This document shows, piece by piece, positions 1 through 9,089 of a stretch of 20,991 bases of DNA. The notes under the pieces were generated by a model. It was not told where the DNA came from, did not search any database, and saw only the letters and a list, made by a program, of their open reading frames with translations. The translations under genes and the position numbers were made by a program. The DNA comes from a virus: positions 1 to 20,991 of IMG/VR virus record IMGVR_UViG_3300046559_000142; one strand, written 5' to 3'. The stretch's first letter is position 1, and every line of letters starts with the position of its first letter.

Positions 1-349
1 GGATAGCGCTACTGGTGGCCACTATGGCGCCCCTGTATTGCATCGTTCCTCGTCTCCTATGGTCATGCTGCCGCTGGCTTCTGCGGGGCTTCGATCGGTC
101 GAACTGAAGTGCATTACGGGGCAGGCCGGCGACACGTCGCGTATTGCGATGACGTACTCGTCAGACGGGATTCGCTGGTCGCAGACGCGCTACACACAGG
201 CAGTGTCGCGCGGAGGCTACAGCAAGCGCATACGGTGGCTTCCGGGCGGTCTGACGCGCAACAAGCTGCAAGTGCGGGTGGATCATGTGACGACGCAGCA
301 TTGCACATGGTTCGGGTTGGATCTGGAACTAGAGGCGCTTAATACCTGA
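1..349 (+). CDS. C-terminal part of gp10-like packaged-DNA stabilisation (tail hub/plug) protein
   Basis: This is the last ~115 codons of a gene that begins before the window; the frame is open from base 2. The visible part has a segment reading SSDGIRWSQTRY followed by GGYSKRIRWLPGG and a charged beta-strand tail. That order (sample-like 'DG..WS' then 'R.RW..LG..R') resembles the C-terminus of the P22 gp10 family, which closes the portal channel after packaging and connects portal and tail. The gene stops in a TGATG junction with the next gene, so the two are translationally coupled. A P22-type portal, coat and ejection set in the same strand fits the assignment. The family call is from pattern memory on a fragment; it could be another beta-rich tail protein. 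Confidence 0.6.
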   Translation, partial: DSATGGHYGAPVLHRSSSPMVMLPLASAGLRSVELKCITGQAGDTSRIAMTYSSDGIRWSQTRYTQAVSRGGYSKRIRWLPGGLTRNKLQVRVDHVTTQHCTWFGLDLELEALNT

Positions 350-762
350 TGGCGAATCTAACCAGAATCCCGCAGATGTACCTAGCCGCGGCGCTCAATG
401 GCGATACGGCTGTAGCTGATGCGATCGGCAACGTGGTCAACGGCAGCGCAATGAATGGATACGACCCGATCGTATCTAGCGGTACGGCGACCGGCGTCTG
501 GTCGTCGATCGGAACACTGATGTACGTTGAAATCACGGTCGTGCTCGCATCAAGCGCGACGCCGACTGTGACATTGCCTTTTACTCACCAAGGATTGAGC
601 AGCCAGAGGGGCGTTATTCCTGGCGTATCAGCCGCAGGTGTCGCGATTACTGGAGTGGTCGATCCAGACTCCGCGATTCTTACATTGCGTCGTTACGACG
701 GCGCAGCGCTGGACGCAGGAACGTACTTTTTGGCTGGAACTTATCAATCTTCGGTGGGGTGA
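349..762 (+). CDS. small beta-rich virion protein, possible tail tip or needle-knob protein
   Basis: This 137-residue protein has no obvious signal peptide or membrane segment. After a short N-terminal helix-like stretch (residues 1-35) it is almost entirely beta-prone, rich in Gly, Ala, Val and Thr. Residues ~50-85 read as strands with VTLPF in the middle, and the C-terminus ends in an AGTY strand. This strand pattern resembles the compact beta-sandwich or jelly-roll tips at the ends of phage fibres, and a related TLPF-containing stretch ends the spike at 15156-17114. It lies between the gp10-like gene (1-nt overlap) and the first ejection protein. In P22 that place belongs to the tail needle gp26, but no coiled-coil needle shaft is visible here. 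Function is therefore only suggested: a small tail-tip, plug or decoration protein. Confidence 0.6.
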   Translation: MANLTRIPQMYLAAALNGDTAVADAIGNVVNGSAMNGYDPIVSSGTATGVWSSIGTLMYVEITVVLASSATPTVTLPFTHQGLSSQRGVIPGVSAAGVAITGVVDPDSAILTLRRYDGAALDAGTYFLAGTYQSSVG

Positions 763-765
763 ATC

Positions 766-1449
766 ATGGTAGCAGCAGCGGTAGGAGCTACGGCCGTCGC
801 GGGGCTGGCAGGCTCCGCCATGTCGGCAAGCGCGGCAGGCGATGCGGCCGACGCACAGGCGCAGTCGGCTCAGAACAATCTCGATCTCGCAAAGCAGCAA
901 TACAGCACGCTGCAAGGGCAGATCTCGCCGTACCTATCGGCAGGGCAGACGGGCCTTACGGGCTATCAGGATCTGCTCGGCGCGAATGGCAACGGAGCGC
1001 AGAACACGGCGATCGGCGACATCAAGAACGGCGCGCAGTATCAAGGCCTGATGCAGACGGGCAATGAGAACGTGCTCGCCAATGCATCGGCGACAGGCGG
1101 CCTGCGCGGCTCGAATACGAGCAACACGCTCGCCAATACTGGCATCTCGACGCTGAACAATCTCATCACGCAGAAGCTAGCTGGCTATCAAGGCCTTATT
1201 GGCGCTGGTCAGAACGCGCTTGCGACGTCGAACGGTGTCAGCAGCAACTACCAGAACGCAGCCACGAACGCGAACAACCAGCAGGCGAATGCGGCCACGT
1301 CTTACGCCGGCTCGCTGTCGAACTCTGTCAATTCCGGACTCGGCGCGATCACGCAGGGCGTCAACGCGTATACGAGCCAACCGGCTGCCGCAAATCAGGT
1401 CTACGGCCAGACGGCTAGCGGCAATCCTATCGTATTCACGGGTGCGTAA
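766..1449 (+). CDS. ejection (DNA-transfer) protein, gp7-like
   Basis: This 227-residue protein has a hydrophobic Ala/Gly N-terminus (residues ~2-30), then a helical stretch and the motif ISPYLSAGQTGL near residue 53. A segment containing TGNENVLANASATGGLRGS follows, and later GYQGLIGAGQNAL. This order (PY..AG..AL, then a short 'SA..G.LRS' motif, then 'L..L...GQ.A') is typical of podovirus DNA-transfer proteins that leave the virion with the genome and help form the channel across the host envelope. The C-terminal third is Asn/Ala/Gln-rich and low in complexity. The start ATG lies 3 nt after the previous stop. It ends in a TAATG junction with the next gene, making the first of three consecutive ejection-protein candidates. 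Confidence 0.7.
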   Translation: MVAAAVGATAVAGLAGSAMSASAAGDAADAQAQSAQNNLDLAKQQYSTLQGQISPYLSAGQTGLTGYQDLLGANGNGAQNTAIGDIKNGAQYQGLMQTGNENVLANASATGGLRGSNTSNTLANTGISTLNNLITQKLAGYQGLIGAGQNALATSNGVSSNYQNAATNANNQQANAATSYAGSLSNSVNSGLGAITQGVNAYTSQPAAANQVYGQTASGNPIVFTGA

Positions 1450-2813
1450 TGACTGAACTTATCGACTTCAGCAACATCGGGAAGGGCCTCGATACGCAGA
1501 TGGGGAACGCTGCTCAGCAAGGGCAGCAACTCGGATTCAATGCGGCGACAATCCCCGGCAGGATTCAGGCGACCAACGCAGGCAACGCGGCGAGCGTGTC
1601 GAACGCTGGCTTGCAGATCAATAACAACCAGCGTCAGCAGTCGTTCCAGATGGAATCGCAGGCGCTCGCGTCGAATCCGAATGCGACGCCGGCTGACTAT
1701 CAGGCGCTGGCGAACAAGTATCCCGAGTTTGCGCAGACGGTCAACGGGAACCAGCAGCAGACGCAGACGAATTGGGTGAACCTGCGTCAGCGCATGTCAT
1801 CGGATGCGGTGGCGACTGTGGCCGGCATGCAAGCGCGGTTGCAGGCAAACGATGTGCCAGGCGCGCTCGATCTGCTGGAGCAGCGCGCGGTGCGTCAGGA
1901 AGGCGCCGGCGACAAGGAGGGCGCGGTTGCCACTCGCTCGTTTGAAGCGCTGATTAAGCAGAATCCGGACGGCGCAAAGCAGGTCGCATCGCAGATCCTG
2001 AACGCTGGCAGCGCAAACTCGGCTGGCGATCTGTACGCGAACCAGGCGAACCAAGCGCGCGCAGTGGTGGCACAGCAGACGGTTCCGGCTGTTGTTTCTC
2101 AGGCTAACTCCAGCGCGTCGACGGCGGGCACTGAAGCGGCATACGCGCCTGCAAAGGCAAAGGCTGCTGTCGATTCGGTAAATGCAGGAACGGATCTCAC
2201 GAAAGCTCAGACGGGCATTGTCAACCGCGATCTGAATGGCGGTGGCCCCGCTGCGATCACGGCAGCCGAGCCAGAATACAACGCAGGGCAGTCGAATCAG
2301 CAGCTCTCGGATCAGTCGGGCGAACTGGCGAACGCATTCAGCCAGATCAAGGCTGGCGGCACAAGTGGTGTGCTCGGTGCAACGTGGGACCAAGCCGGCC
2401 GCAAGTGGACGGGTGACACGTCGAAGCTACAGCAGTTGCGGCAGGAAGCGGCAAGCCTCGTCACGCAGGCGGAAACGGCGAGCATGGTGAACGGCAACTT
2501 CACCGACGCATCGACCGCGCGCGCAGTGCAGAACGTGCCACAGGTGACGGACAGTCCGGAAGCATGGGCTACGTACCTGCAAGCGCGTCAGAAGTTCCTC
2601 GCGTCGAAAGCGGCATGGTCGAACGCTCGCGGTGACTGGAAGCGCAATAACAACGCATCCGCCGGCCCCGCGTACCGTGACTTCACCATTCAGACGCCAG
2701 ACGGTAAGTCTGTTCTCGTAAAGAGCGGCGATAGTTTCACGCAGTTCAGCAAGAAGGTTGCGCCGAGCTACTACACGGCGCCGGGCGCTAACTCCTTCGA
2801 CCCGACGAAATGA
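1449..2813 (+). CDS. ejection / internal virion protein, gp20-like
   Basis: This 454-residue protein is rich in Ala, Gln and Asn, with no signal peptide and no clear membrane segment. The N-terminal ~80 residues are Gln/Asn-rich and probably disordered. Residues ~85-180 are helical and contain a repeat-like stretch ending LDLLEQRAVRQEGAGDKEGA, which I recognise as common in podovirus internal proteins. A second helical part spans ~270-400. It sits between the gp7-like protein and the transglycosylase-bearing ejection protein, overlapping both by 1 and 4 nt (TAATG and ATGA). Position, composition and size match the middle ejection protein of P22-like phages (P22 gp20, about 470 residues). I see no enzymatic motif; the assignment rests mainly on context. 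Confidence 0.65.
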   Translation: MTELIDFSNIGKGLDTQMGNAAQQGQQLGFNAATIPGRIQATNAGNAASVSNAGLQINNNQRQQSFQMESQALASNPNATPADYQALANKYPEFAQTVNGNQQQTQTNWVNLRQRMSSDAVATVAGMQARLQANDVPGALDLLEQRAVRQEGAGDKEGAVATRSFEALIKQNPDGAKQVASQILNAGSANSAGDLYANQANQARAVVAQQTVPAVVSQANSSASTAGTEAAYAPAKAKAAVDSVNAGTDLTKAQTGIVNRDLNGGGPAAITAAEPEYNAGQSNQQLSDQSGELANAFSQIKAGGTSGVLGATWDQAGRKWTGDTSKLQQLRQEAASLVTQAETASMVNGNFTDASTARAVQNVPQVTDSPEAWATYLQARQKFLASKAAWSNARGDWKRNNNASAGPAYRDFTIQTPDGKSVLVKSGDSFTQFSKKVAPSYYTAPGANSFDPTK

Positions 2814-5800
2814 CCAAAGATACCTTTCCGGTTAGCTACAAAGATCCGGTCTACGCTGCGGCCGATCAGGCTGCGTCGGACGCTGCCGGCATTCCGCCCG
2901 GTCTTCTGACGAGCATTCGTGTCGCTGGCGAGAAGTCGAACGCCAATCAGGTGTCGAGCGCGGGCGCCCGTTCTCCGTACCAGGTGACGCCCGAAACGCG
3001 CGATCTTCTCATCAAGAAGTACAAGATCGATCCGTGGGAGTCTCCGCAGGCTGCGGCGCTCGGTGCTGCATACCTGCTGAAGGAGGGTATTCAACGCACA
3101 GGAAGCGCGGCAGGCGCGGTTACTCAGTACATCGGCGGTGTCGACCCTAAGAATTGGGGCGGACAGACGCGCGCTTACACGAATCGCGTGATGGCGCACT
3201 TCACCGGCAACGGTGGACAGGACGCGCCGCAAGCAACGCCGATCCCTGCCGCTCCGCTGCCGAGCGCTGCATCGTATGGGCTCGACCCGTCTGTAGTCGG
3301 CATGGATAACGCGCCGCAGCAGCAGCCTACCGCAGCCGTGCAGGCGCCGAAGGCTGTTGCTCCCGCTGCTGGCGTGAATAACCAGATCGTCGCCGACTAT
3401 AACGCCGGACGCCTGTCGCCTGAAGATATGGCGGCTGTCGAGCAGCGCGCGTCGAAGATCGGCATCGATCCTAGCCAGTTGCAGAACCCGAATAAGCAAG
3501 CCGGAACGGGCTCGCCGATGGGCTTTGATTCGGCCAAAGGCGCGGCGCCGCAGCCGAAGCCGATCGGTCCGCAGACGCTCGCCGCGATGCAGGCTGGCAA
3601 GCTGTCTCCGGATCAACTGGCGACGATCAAGGCAGGGCTCGACAATGGCACGCTGACGATGCCGGCGAACGCTCCTGCCGCTGCGCCCGCGCAAGATGCG
3701 ACCGGTCCGCAGAATGACGGATATTTCGCTGCGGGCTTGCCTGCGTCTGCCGCTCCGACTGCGCCCGCCAATCCGGCTACGGCGGCAAAGAACGGCTCTA
3801 CGTGGTCTGACGTGGCAGAGAAAGCCGTCGGCGGTGTCGCAGGTAGTCTGCTCGACATCGCATCGGCCGGCGGGCGTCTGGTGGGCGCCAATGAGTTTGC
3901 GGACAAAGCGAACGCCGCGCATGAGCAGATCAATGCGCAGATGGCGCGCGACACGAACAACAGCGTCTCAGGCAAGGTTGCCGGCTTCGTCGGTGAGGCG
4001 GCTCCATATGCTGCGATGGGCGGCGCAACGCTTCCGGGTGCTGTCGCTGGTGGCGCTGTCGCTGGCGCGGCTCCTGCTGTGGCACAGAACAAGTCTGTCG
4101 GCGAAGTGGCGCGCGACGCGGCCGTCGGTGGCGCTGCGGGTGCGGCTGGTGTCGGCATCGGCAAGGTGCTCGGTAAGGGCGTGTCCGCTCTCGCCGAGAA
4201 TCCGACTGTCGCCAAGGGCATCGCGCGCTTGCAGGAAATGTTCGGTAAAACGCCGTCCGAAGCCACGAAGGTCGCAGCCAGTGGCGCGGCGCCTGACGCT
4301 CAGGTCGCGGCCGACATCGCAGGCGCAACCGGTCACACGCCGAGCGAGCTGGCGTCCAAGCTCGAAAAGGCGCCCGCATCGCAGACGCCGGGCTATGTGC
4401 CGAGCGCGGCCGAAATGGCAAACGACGCGAACGTGACGACGCTCCAGAAGGTGAGCACGAACGCGAACCCGTCGACGTTTGGCAATGCAAGCGCCAACAA
4501 TGACGCGGCGATTGCGTCTGCTCTGGGAAAGGGCAAAGCGCCTGGCTCGATGCCGGCCGAAGCGCCGAACACTCCTGGCACGGCAGCCAATCCGCAGGCG
4601 GCAGAGCATGCGGCGGAAGCGGCGGCGCAGAAGAGTGACGCACTCGCAGCGCAGGGCCAATCCGAGGTCAAGCCGCTCGCCAAGCCTGTTGCTGACAAAC
4701 TTCAGTCTCCGCAGTTTGAAGCGCCGGTCAAGCTTGCGCAGAAGATCGCCAAGGATCAGGGCTCGACCGTGTTCGAAGATCTGCAGAAGGCGAAGCACGC
4801 CGAGGCAGCGGCAGCGCTCGACCAGATCACCGGCACGCCCGAGCAACTAGCAGCAGCGAAGGCAGCACGCAGCGCGGATGCGGCCGACAACTTCCTTCCG
4901 CTCGACAAGTCGGCAACGCTCGAGTCTGATGCGTGGAAAAGCCTCGCGAAGCGCCCGACGTTCCGCGAAGCTATCGGAGAGGCTGGCGATATTGCAGCCG
5001 ATCGCGGCGAGAAAGCGGCAATTACTGTCAACCCGGACGGCTCCGTCACCGCAACCGGGCGCGGCTTGCTTGATGCGAAACAGGGCATCGATGGGCTGAT
5101 CTCGAAAGCTTCGCTTGCTGGCGACACGTCGAAGGTATCCCGCTACACGGCCGTCAAGGAAGCTTTGCTCAAGGAAATGGACACGGCATATCCGAAGTAC
5201 GGTGCGGCCCGCAAAGCGTACTCGGACGCGTCTGCTCCAATCGATGCGATGACGGCATTGCAGACTCGAGTCAATGGCGCCATCAACCCGACAACGGGCG
5301 AAGTTAGCTCGAGCAAACTTATCCAGACGATCAATAGCATCAAGGCCGAGCAGATGAAACCCGGCTTCCGTCCGGCCGACAAGGTGCCTGATGCAACGCT
5401 GGATGCACTCGCAGCACTGGCAAAACATCTCGAGAACAAAAACGATCTGACGGGCTTGCCTGCCGAAGGGCAGGAATACATTCGGCGCGCGCTTGCCTCG
5501 AGCGAGAAGCATGCCGCGGCGCATCAGGAGTTTAAGAGCGTGCTCGACGCGCAATCGCCGGCCTACAAGGAACTGCACGGCGCGCATGCGCAGAACGTAG
5601 CGGCCATCGATTCGCAGAAGGCCAGTCAGACGGCACTCGCGCAGGCGGAAGAGGCGGTACGGAACGCCGACTCGCCCGGCAGCCTGAAGGCGCTCGACAA
5701 GCTGCTCCCGAACATGGAAGCGGCCGACAGGGCCAAAGCGATCGCGCTACGCCAGCAGAAGGCGCGCGAGCTGGCAATGAGCGAAGTTGCCGAGCGCAAC

Positions 5801-6334
5801 AAGAACAGCCGCGGCGAAACGGAATTCAACCGCGGCACATTCAAGAGCGCATCCGACAAGTATTCGCCGTTCATGTCGAAAGAGGACGCAAGCCAGTTCG
5901 GCAGCGTTGCGCAGGATCTGCACAACCAGACGACGACATACGCCAAGACGGGCAAGATCGGCGGCAGCGACACGATGCAGAACCAGAGCGCGGCCAAGCG
6001 GTTCGGCCGCAATCTCGGCGACGCTCTGAAAGATGTGGGGGTGCAGGCATTGATCGGCGGCGGAGTCGGTACGGCGATGGGTCCGCTCGGGACGATCGGC
6101 GGCGCAGCGGCCGGCGCAATCACTGGCGCACTGACGCGCACGATCACGCAAAAGGTCTCGTCCATCACGACCGAGAACGCCGCAAAGCTATTGTCGAACG
6201 GTAAACTATTGGCCGCAGCGCTACGGAACTATGACTCTCTCGCCGCGCGCCGTCTGTTCGTTGAGCAACTGTCGCAACGTGCAGGCTACGCCGCAGGGGC
6301 TGCCGCAGCGAATCAATTTAACGGTCGTCGTTAG
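2810..6334 (+). CDS. large ejection protein with N-terminal lytic transglycosylase (SLT) domain
   Basis: This 1174-residue protein starts with a soluble-lytic-transglycosylase-like domain (about residues 12-130). The catalytic Glu is predicted at E41 in AGEKSNANQVSSAGAR, followed by SPYQV and a late GGVDPKNWG motif, the form seen in podovirus ejection proteins that cut peptidoglycan during DNA entry. Residues ~195-280 hold two copies of a short repeat (NAGRLSPEDMAAV and QAGKLSPDQLATI). Two Gly/Ala-rich hydrophobic stretches at ~389-460 and ~1080-1115 look like glycine zippers that could insert into membrane. Between them lies a long Ala/Lys/Glu-rich helical region. It is the last and largest of the ejection genes, comparable in role to P22 gp16 (609 residues) but nearly twice as long. 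The start overlaps the previous stop as ATGA. Confidence 0.85.
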   Translation: MTKDTFPVSYKDPVYAAADQAASDAAGIPPGLLTSIRVAGEKSNANQVSSAGARSPYQVTPETRDLLIKKYKIDPWESPQAAALGAAYLLKEGIQRTGSAAGAVTQYIGGVDPKNWGGQTRAYTNRVMAHFTGNGGQDAPQATPIPAAPLPSAASYGLDPSVVGMDNAPQQQPTAAVQAPKAVAPAAGVNNQIVADYNAGRLSPEDMAAVEQRASKIGIDPSQLQNPNKQAGTGSPMGFDSAKGAAPQPKPIGPQTLAAMQAGKLSPDQLATIKAGLDNGTLTMPANAPAAAPAQDATGPQNDGYFAAGLPASAAPTAPANPATAAKNGSTWSDVAEKAVGGVAGSLLDIASAGGRLVGANEFADKANAAHEQINAQMARDTNNSVSGKVAGFVGEAAPYAAMGGATLPGAVAGGAVAGAAPAVAQNKSVGEVARDAAVGGAAGAAGVGIGKVLGKGVSALAENPTVAKGIARLQEMFGKTPSEATKVAASGAAPDAQVAADIAGATGHTPSELASKLEKAPASQTPGYVPSAAEMANDANVTTLQKVSTNANPSTFGNASANNDAAIASALGKGKAPGSMPAEAPNTPGTAANPQAAEHAAEAAAQKSDALAAQGQSEVKPLAKPVADKLQSPQFEAPVKLAQKIAKDQGSTVFEDLQKAKHAEAAAALDQITGTPEQLAAAKAARSADAADNFLPLDKSATLESDAWKSLAKRPTFREAIGEAGDIAADRGEKAAITVNPDGSVTATGRGLLDAKQGIDGLISKASLAGDTSKVSRYTAVKEALLKEMDTAYPKYGAARKAYSDASAPIDAMTALQTRVNGAINPTTGEVSSSKLIQTINSIKAEQMKPGFRPADKVPDATLDALAALAKHLENKNDLTGLPAEGQEYIRRALASSEKHAAAHQEFKSVLDAQSPAYKELHGAHAQNVAAIDSQKASQTALAQAEEAVRNADSPGSLKALDKLLPNMEAADRAKAIALRQQKARELAMSEVAERNKNSRGETEFNRGTFKSASDKYSPFMSKEDASQFGSVAQDLHNQTTTYAKTGKIGGSDTMQNQSAAKRFGRNLGDALKDVGVQALIGGGVGTAMGPLGTIGGAAAGAITGALTRTITQKVSSITTENAAKLLSNGKLLAAALRNYDSLAARRLFVEQLSQRAGYAAGAAAANQFNGRR

Positions 6335-6342
6335 GACTCCAA

Positions 6343-6801
6343 ATGACAAAGCCAGTTTTCTCCGTCGAGCGGTTCCAGGATGTCTACGACGAACTGCTGC
6401 CGCTTCTGCGCAAGCACTACGACGAGATCAGCCTGCACAAGCAACAGGGATATGACCTGAAGCCGAATGTCGGCCTCTACCGCGCGATGCAGGACGCAGA
6501 TCAACTGACGATGATGATCGGCCGCTTGGACGGGCGGATCGTCGCTTACTTCGTCGTGTTCGTGCGGCCGAGCATCCATTACGGCGACTGCCTGGAAGGA
6601 ATCGGAGACATCTTCTTTGTCGAACCAGGTCTGCGCGGGCTGATGTACGGACTGGCTCTGTTTGAGGCAACTGAAAACGAACTGAAGCGCCGAGGCGTCA
6701 AGTGCTTTATGGCCGGCGAAAAGGTCGCATTCCCCGCGCGTGCTCTGTTTGAGCGGCGCGGCTTCGAAGAAATCGAAAGGAAACACGCCAAATGGCTTTG
6801 A
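6343..6801 (+). CDS. phage GNAT-family N-acetyltransferase-like protein
   Basis: This 152-residue protein has the layout of a phage GNAT subfamily. An N-terminal helix contains DELLPLLRKHYDEI, followed by a strand AYFVVFVRP (about 68-76). The acetyl-CoA loop region is IFFVEPGLRGLMYG (about 89-102), and the C-terminal FERRGFEEIER strand-helix closes the fold. The Q/RxxGxG pyrophosphate loop is degenerate (RGLMYG), as it often is in this subfamily. The substrate is unknown; a virion or host protein is possible. The gene has a good ribosome site (AGGA 8 nt before ATG). It ends 10 nt inside the portal gene, so the enzyme is made as part of the late structural operon rather than as a separate moron. 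Confidence 0.75.
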   Translation: MTKPVFSVERFQDVYDELLPLLRKHYDEISLHKQQGYDLKPNVGLYRAMQDADQLTMMIGRLDGRIVAYFVVFVRPSIHYGDCLEGIGDIFFVEPGLRGLMYGLALFEATENELKRRGVKCFMAGEKVAFPARALFERRGFEEIERKHAKWL

Positions 6802-9089
6802 CCAAAGAAGAACGGCACGGCAAGGTTTGGGACCGCGCGACGGCCCGGTTCGATCGCGCCTACGGCCCGCAACAGCAAATTCGGCTCGCCTCGCTCGAAG
6901 ACCGGCGCTTTGCCTATGTCGACGCGGCTCAGTGGGAAGGCGGTCTAGGCGCGCAGTTCAACAACCGGCCGCGCTTCGTCGTCAACAAGGTGCAGAAAGC
7001 CGTTCGGCGCATCGTCTCCGAGTACCGCGCTAATGCGATGACGGTCAACTTTCGGTCGAGCGAAGACGACAGCCGGCAGGATGATCTCGACGCGCTGCGC
7101 ATTGTCTACCGCTCCGACGAGCAGTACAGCAGCGCGCAGGACGTCTATGTGTCGGCATTCGACGAAGCGGTCGCGGGCGGCATGGGCGCCTGGCGCCTGA
7201 CGAACGACTACGATCACCGCGCGGAAACGGATCTGGACGACGACACGCCGCAGCGGATCTGCTTCGAGCCGATCCCTGACGCTGACATTTCCGTCTTCTT
7301 CGATCCGGACAGCCGCAAGCTCGACAAGTCAGATGCCAAGTGGTGCACTGTGCTTAACCCAATTAGTTGGGATACCTACACGACCGAATATCTCGGCGAC
7401 GAGGTGGAGCTGACCGAGCGCCCGACCAGTTTCAAGGCGGTTCGCTCGCTGAAGCAGTTCGATTGGTTCACGAACGATTCCGTCTACATCGGCGAATATT
7501 ACGAGGTCGAGCAGAAGGTCGAGAAGTACTCGGTCTGGCGCGAACCGCATTCGGGCGTGGAGCAGAAAGTCTATGCCGGGCTCGATGCAGAAGGGCGCGA
7601 GGATGCGGAAGAGCAGGAGCAGCATTACGCCTCGATCGGCTATATCAAGGTTCGCAGCGGCAAGCGCAACAGCAAGAAGGTACACAAGTACTTCATGGAC
7701 GGCTGCGGCATCCTGAAGGACTGTGGCTACATCGCTGGCACTGAGATCCCGATCGTCGTCGTCTACGGTATCCGCCAGGTGATCGACGGCATCGAACGCG
7801 TCCAAGGTGCAGTGCGCCTCGCGAAGGACTCGCAGCGCCTGTACAACATGCAGATCTCGACGCTCGCGGACATTACGGCATTTACGCCGCGCGAGAAGCC
7901 TATTTTCACTCCCGAGCAGGTCGCAGGGCATGAGCTGACATGGGCTGGCGATCTCGTTGCGAACAATCCGTATCTGCTCATCAACCCGGTGACGGGCGCC
8001 GACGGCTCGCAGACGATCGCCCCGCCTGTTGGCTACATCAAGCAGCCGGACGTTCCGCCCGCGCTGGCTGGCCTCGTGCAGATCACGGCAGCCGACATGC
8101 TCGACGTGACGGGCGGCGATCTGGCAGCCGGTCAGGTAACGTCCAACACGTCTGATGCGCTGGTGAGTCGTGTGCAGGCGCATCAGGACATGCAGGTCTA
8201 CATCTTCATCGACAACATGTCGCGCGCGATGCAGCGCTGCGGCAAGATTTACCTGTCGATGGCGTGCGACATCTACACCGAAGACAATCGCAAGTTTTCC
8301 GCCAATGGCGAGGATGGATCGCCCGAATCGACGTCGATCAATGTCCCGTCGATCGACGACGAAGGCAAGCCGACGATCGCCCGCGCGTTCACGCCCGGAC
8401 TTGATGTGTTCGTTGATGTGGGCCCGGCGTTCAACAGCCGCAAGGATTCGACCGTCAACGCAATCGCCAAGATCCTGCCGGGCATCGTTGATCCGCAGAT
8501 GCAACAACTGATGGTCGCAACGCTGGTCCGCAATCTGGACGGCGAGGGCATGGAAGACCTTTCCAAGTTCGCGCGTATGCAGCTCGTCAAGGCTGGCGTC
8601 GTCAAGCCGAACGACGAAGAAGCACAGCAGTTGCAAGCCGAGCAGCAAGAGGCAGCAAACGCACCGCCCGACGCTCAGACGGTCGCTCTGCTGGCTCAGG
8701 CGCGCAAGGATGCAGCGAGCGCCACGCAAAGCGAAGCATCGGCTGTGCAGGCTCTGTCGACGGCCGAACTCAACCAGGCGAAGGCTGCCGAGTCGATCTC
8801 AAACACGAACGCCAGCCAGTTGTCGACGATCATGCAGATGCTGCAAGGCATCCAAGATCGCGTCAACCAGCAAGCGGGCCAGGTGAATCAGGATCAGCCG
8901 CAAAGCCCGATGGACGGCAAGGTGAACCAGGCGATCTCGTCTGGTGTCGCGGCGCCGTCGCCGGGTGTCAACGCGCTTCACGGTACGCAACAGGTCGATC
9001 CGACCGCGCAGGCGTTGACCGCGGGCAATGCGCCGGCAGCCGCACAGGCTCCGGTCCATGTCTCTAACCGTCCTGCGGTGGGCCATTGA
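6792..9089 (+). CDS. portal protein, P22 gp1 family
   Basis: This 765-residue protein forms the dodecameric ring at the capsid vertex through which DNA is packaged and ejected. The N-terminal half carries the P22-portal pattern: FNNRPRFVVNKVQKAVRRIV, a later GGMGAWRLTNDYD, then FEPIPDAD and DPDSRKLDKSDAKWC. These match in order the P22 gp1 segments I remember (FNRVRPVVRRLV, GYGAWRL, SKLMDKSDARHC). Length is close to P22 gp1 (725). Residues ~620-720 are Ala/Gln-rich and likely coiled coil, corresponding to the C-terminal barrel of P22 portal. A ribosome site (AAGGAAA) precedes the ATG, which overlaps the GNAT gene. The stop overlaps the terminase start as TTGA. Confidence 0.92.
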   Translation: MALTKEERHGKVWDRATARFDRAYGPQQQIRLASLEDRRFAYVDAAQWEGGLGAQFNNRPRFVVNKVQKAVRRIVSEYRANAMTVNFRSSEDDSRQDDLDALRIVYRSDEQYSSAQDVYVSAFDEAVAGGMGAWRLTNDYDHRAETDLDDDTPQRICFEPIPDADISVFFDPDSRKLDKSDAKWCTVLNPISWDTYTTEYLGDEVELTERPTSFKAVRSLKQFDWFTNDSVYIGEYYEVEQKVEKYSVWREPHSGVEQKVYAGLDAEGREDAEEQEQHYASIGYIKVRSGKRNSKKVHKYFMDGCGILKDCGYIAGTEIPIVVVYGIRQVIDGIERVQGAVRLAKDSQRLYNMQISTLADITAFTPREKPIFTPEQVAGHELTWAGDLVANNPYLLINPVTGADGSQTIAPPVGYIKQPDVPPALAGLVQITAADMLDVTGGDLAAGQVTSNTSDALVSRVQAHQDMQVYIFIDNMSRAMQRCGKIYLSMACDIYTEDNRKFSANGEDGSPESTSINVPSIDDEGKPTIARAFTPGLDVFVDVGPAFNSRKDSTVNAIAKILPGIVDPQMQQLMVATLVRNLDGEGMEDLSKFARMQLVKAGVVKPNDEEAQQLQAEQQEAANAPPDAQTVALLAQARKDAASATQSEASAVQALSTAELNQAKAAESISNTNASQLSTIMQMLQGIQDRVNQQAGQVNQDQPQSPMDGKVNQAISSGVAAPSPGVNALHGTQQVDPTAQALTAGNAPAAAQAPVHVSNRPAVGH

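Noticed and set aside
2771-3922. Long open frame on the minus strand opposite the large ejection protein
   Set aside because: Arg/Cys-rich composition with no domain and no ribosome site; it is the shadow of a strongly biased G+C-rich gene on the other strand.
7329-8729. 466-codon open frame on the minus strand opposite the portal gene
   Set aside because: Same shadow pattern (Arg, His and Leu-rich, no motifs); the portal frame matches a known family over the same bases.
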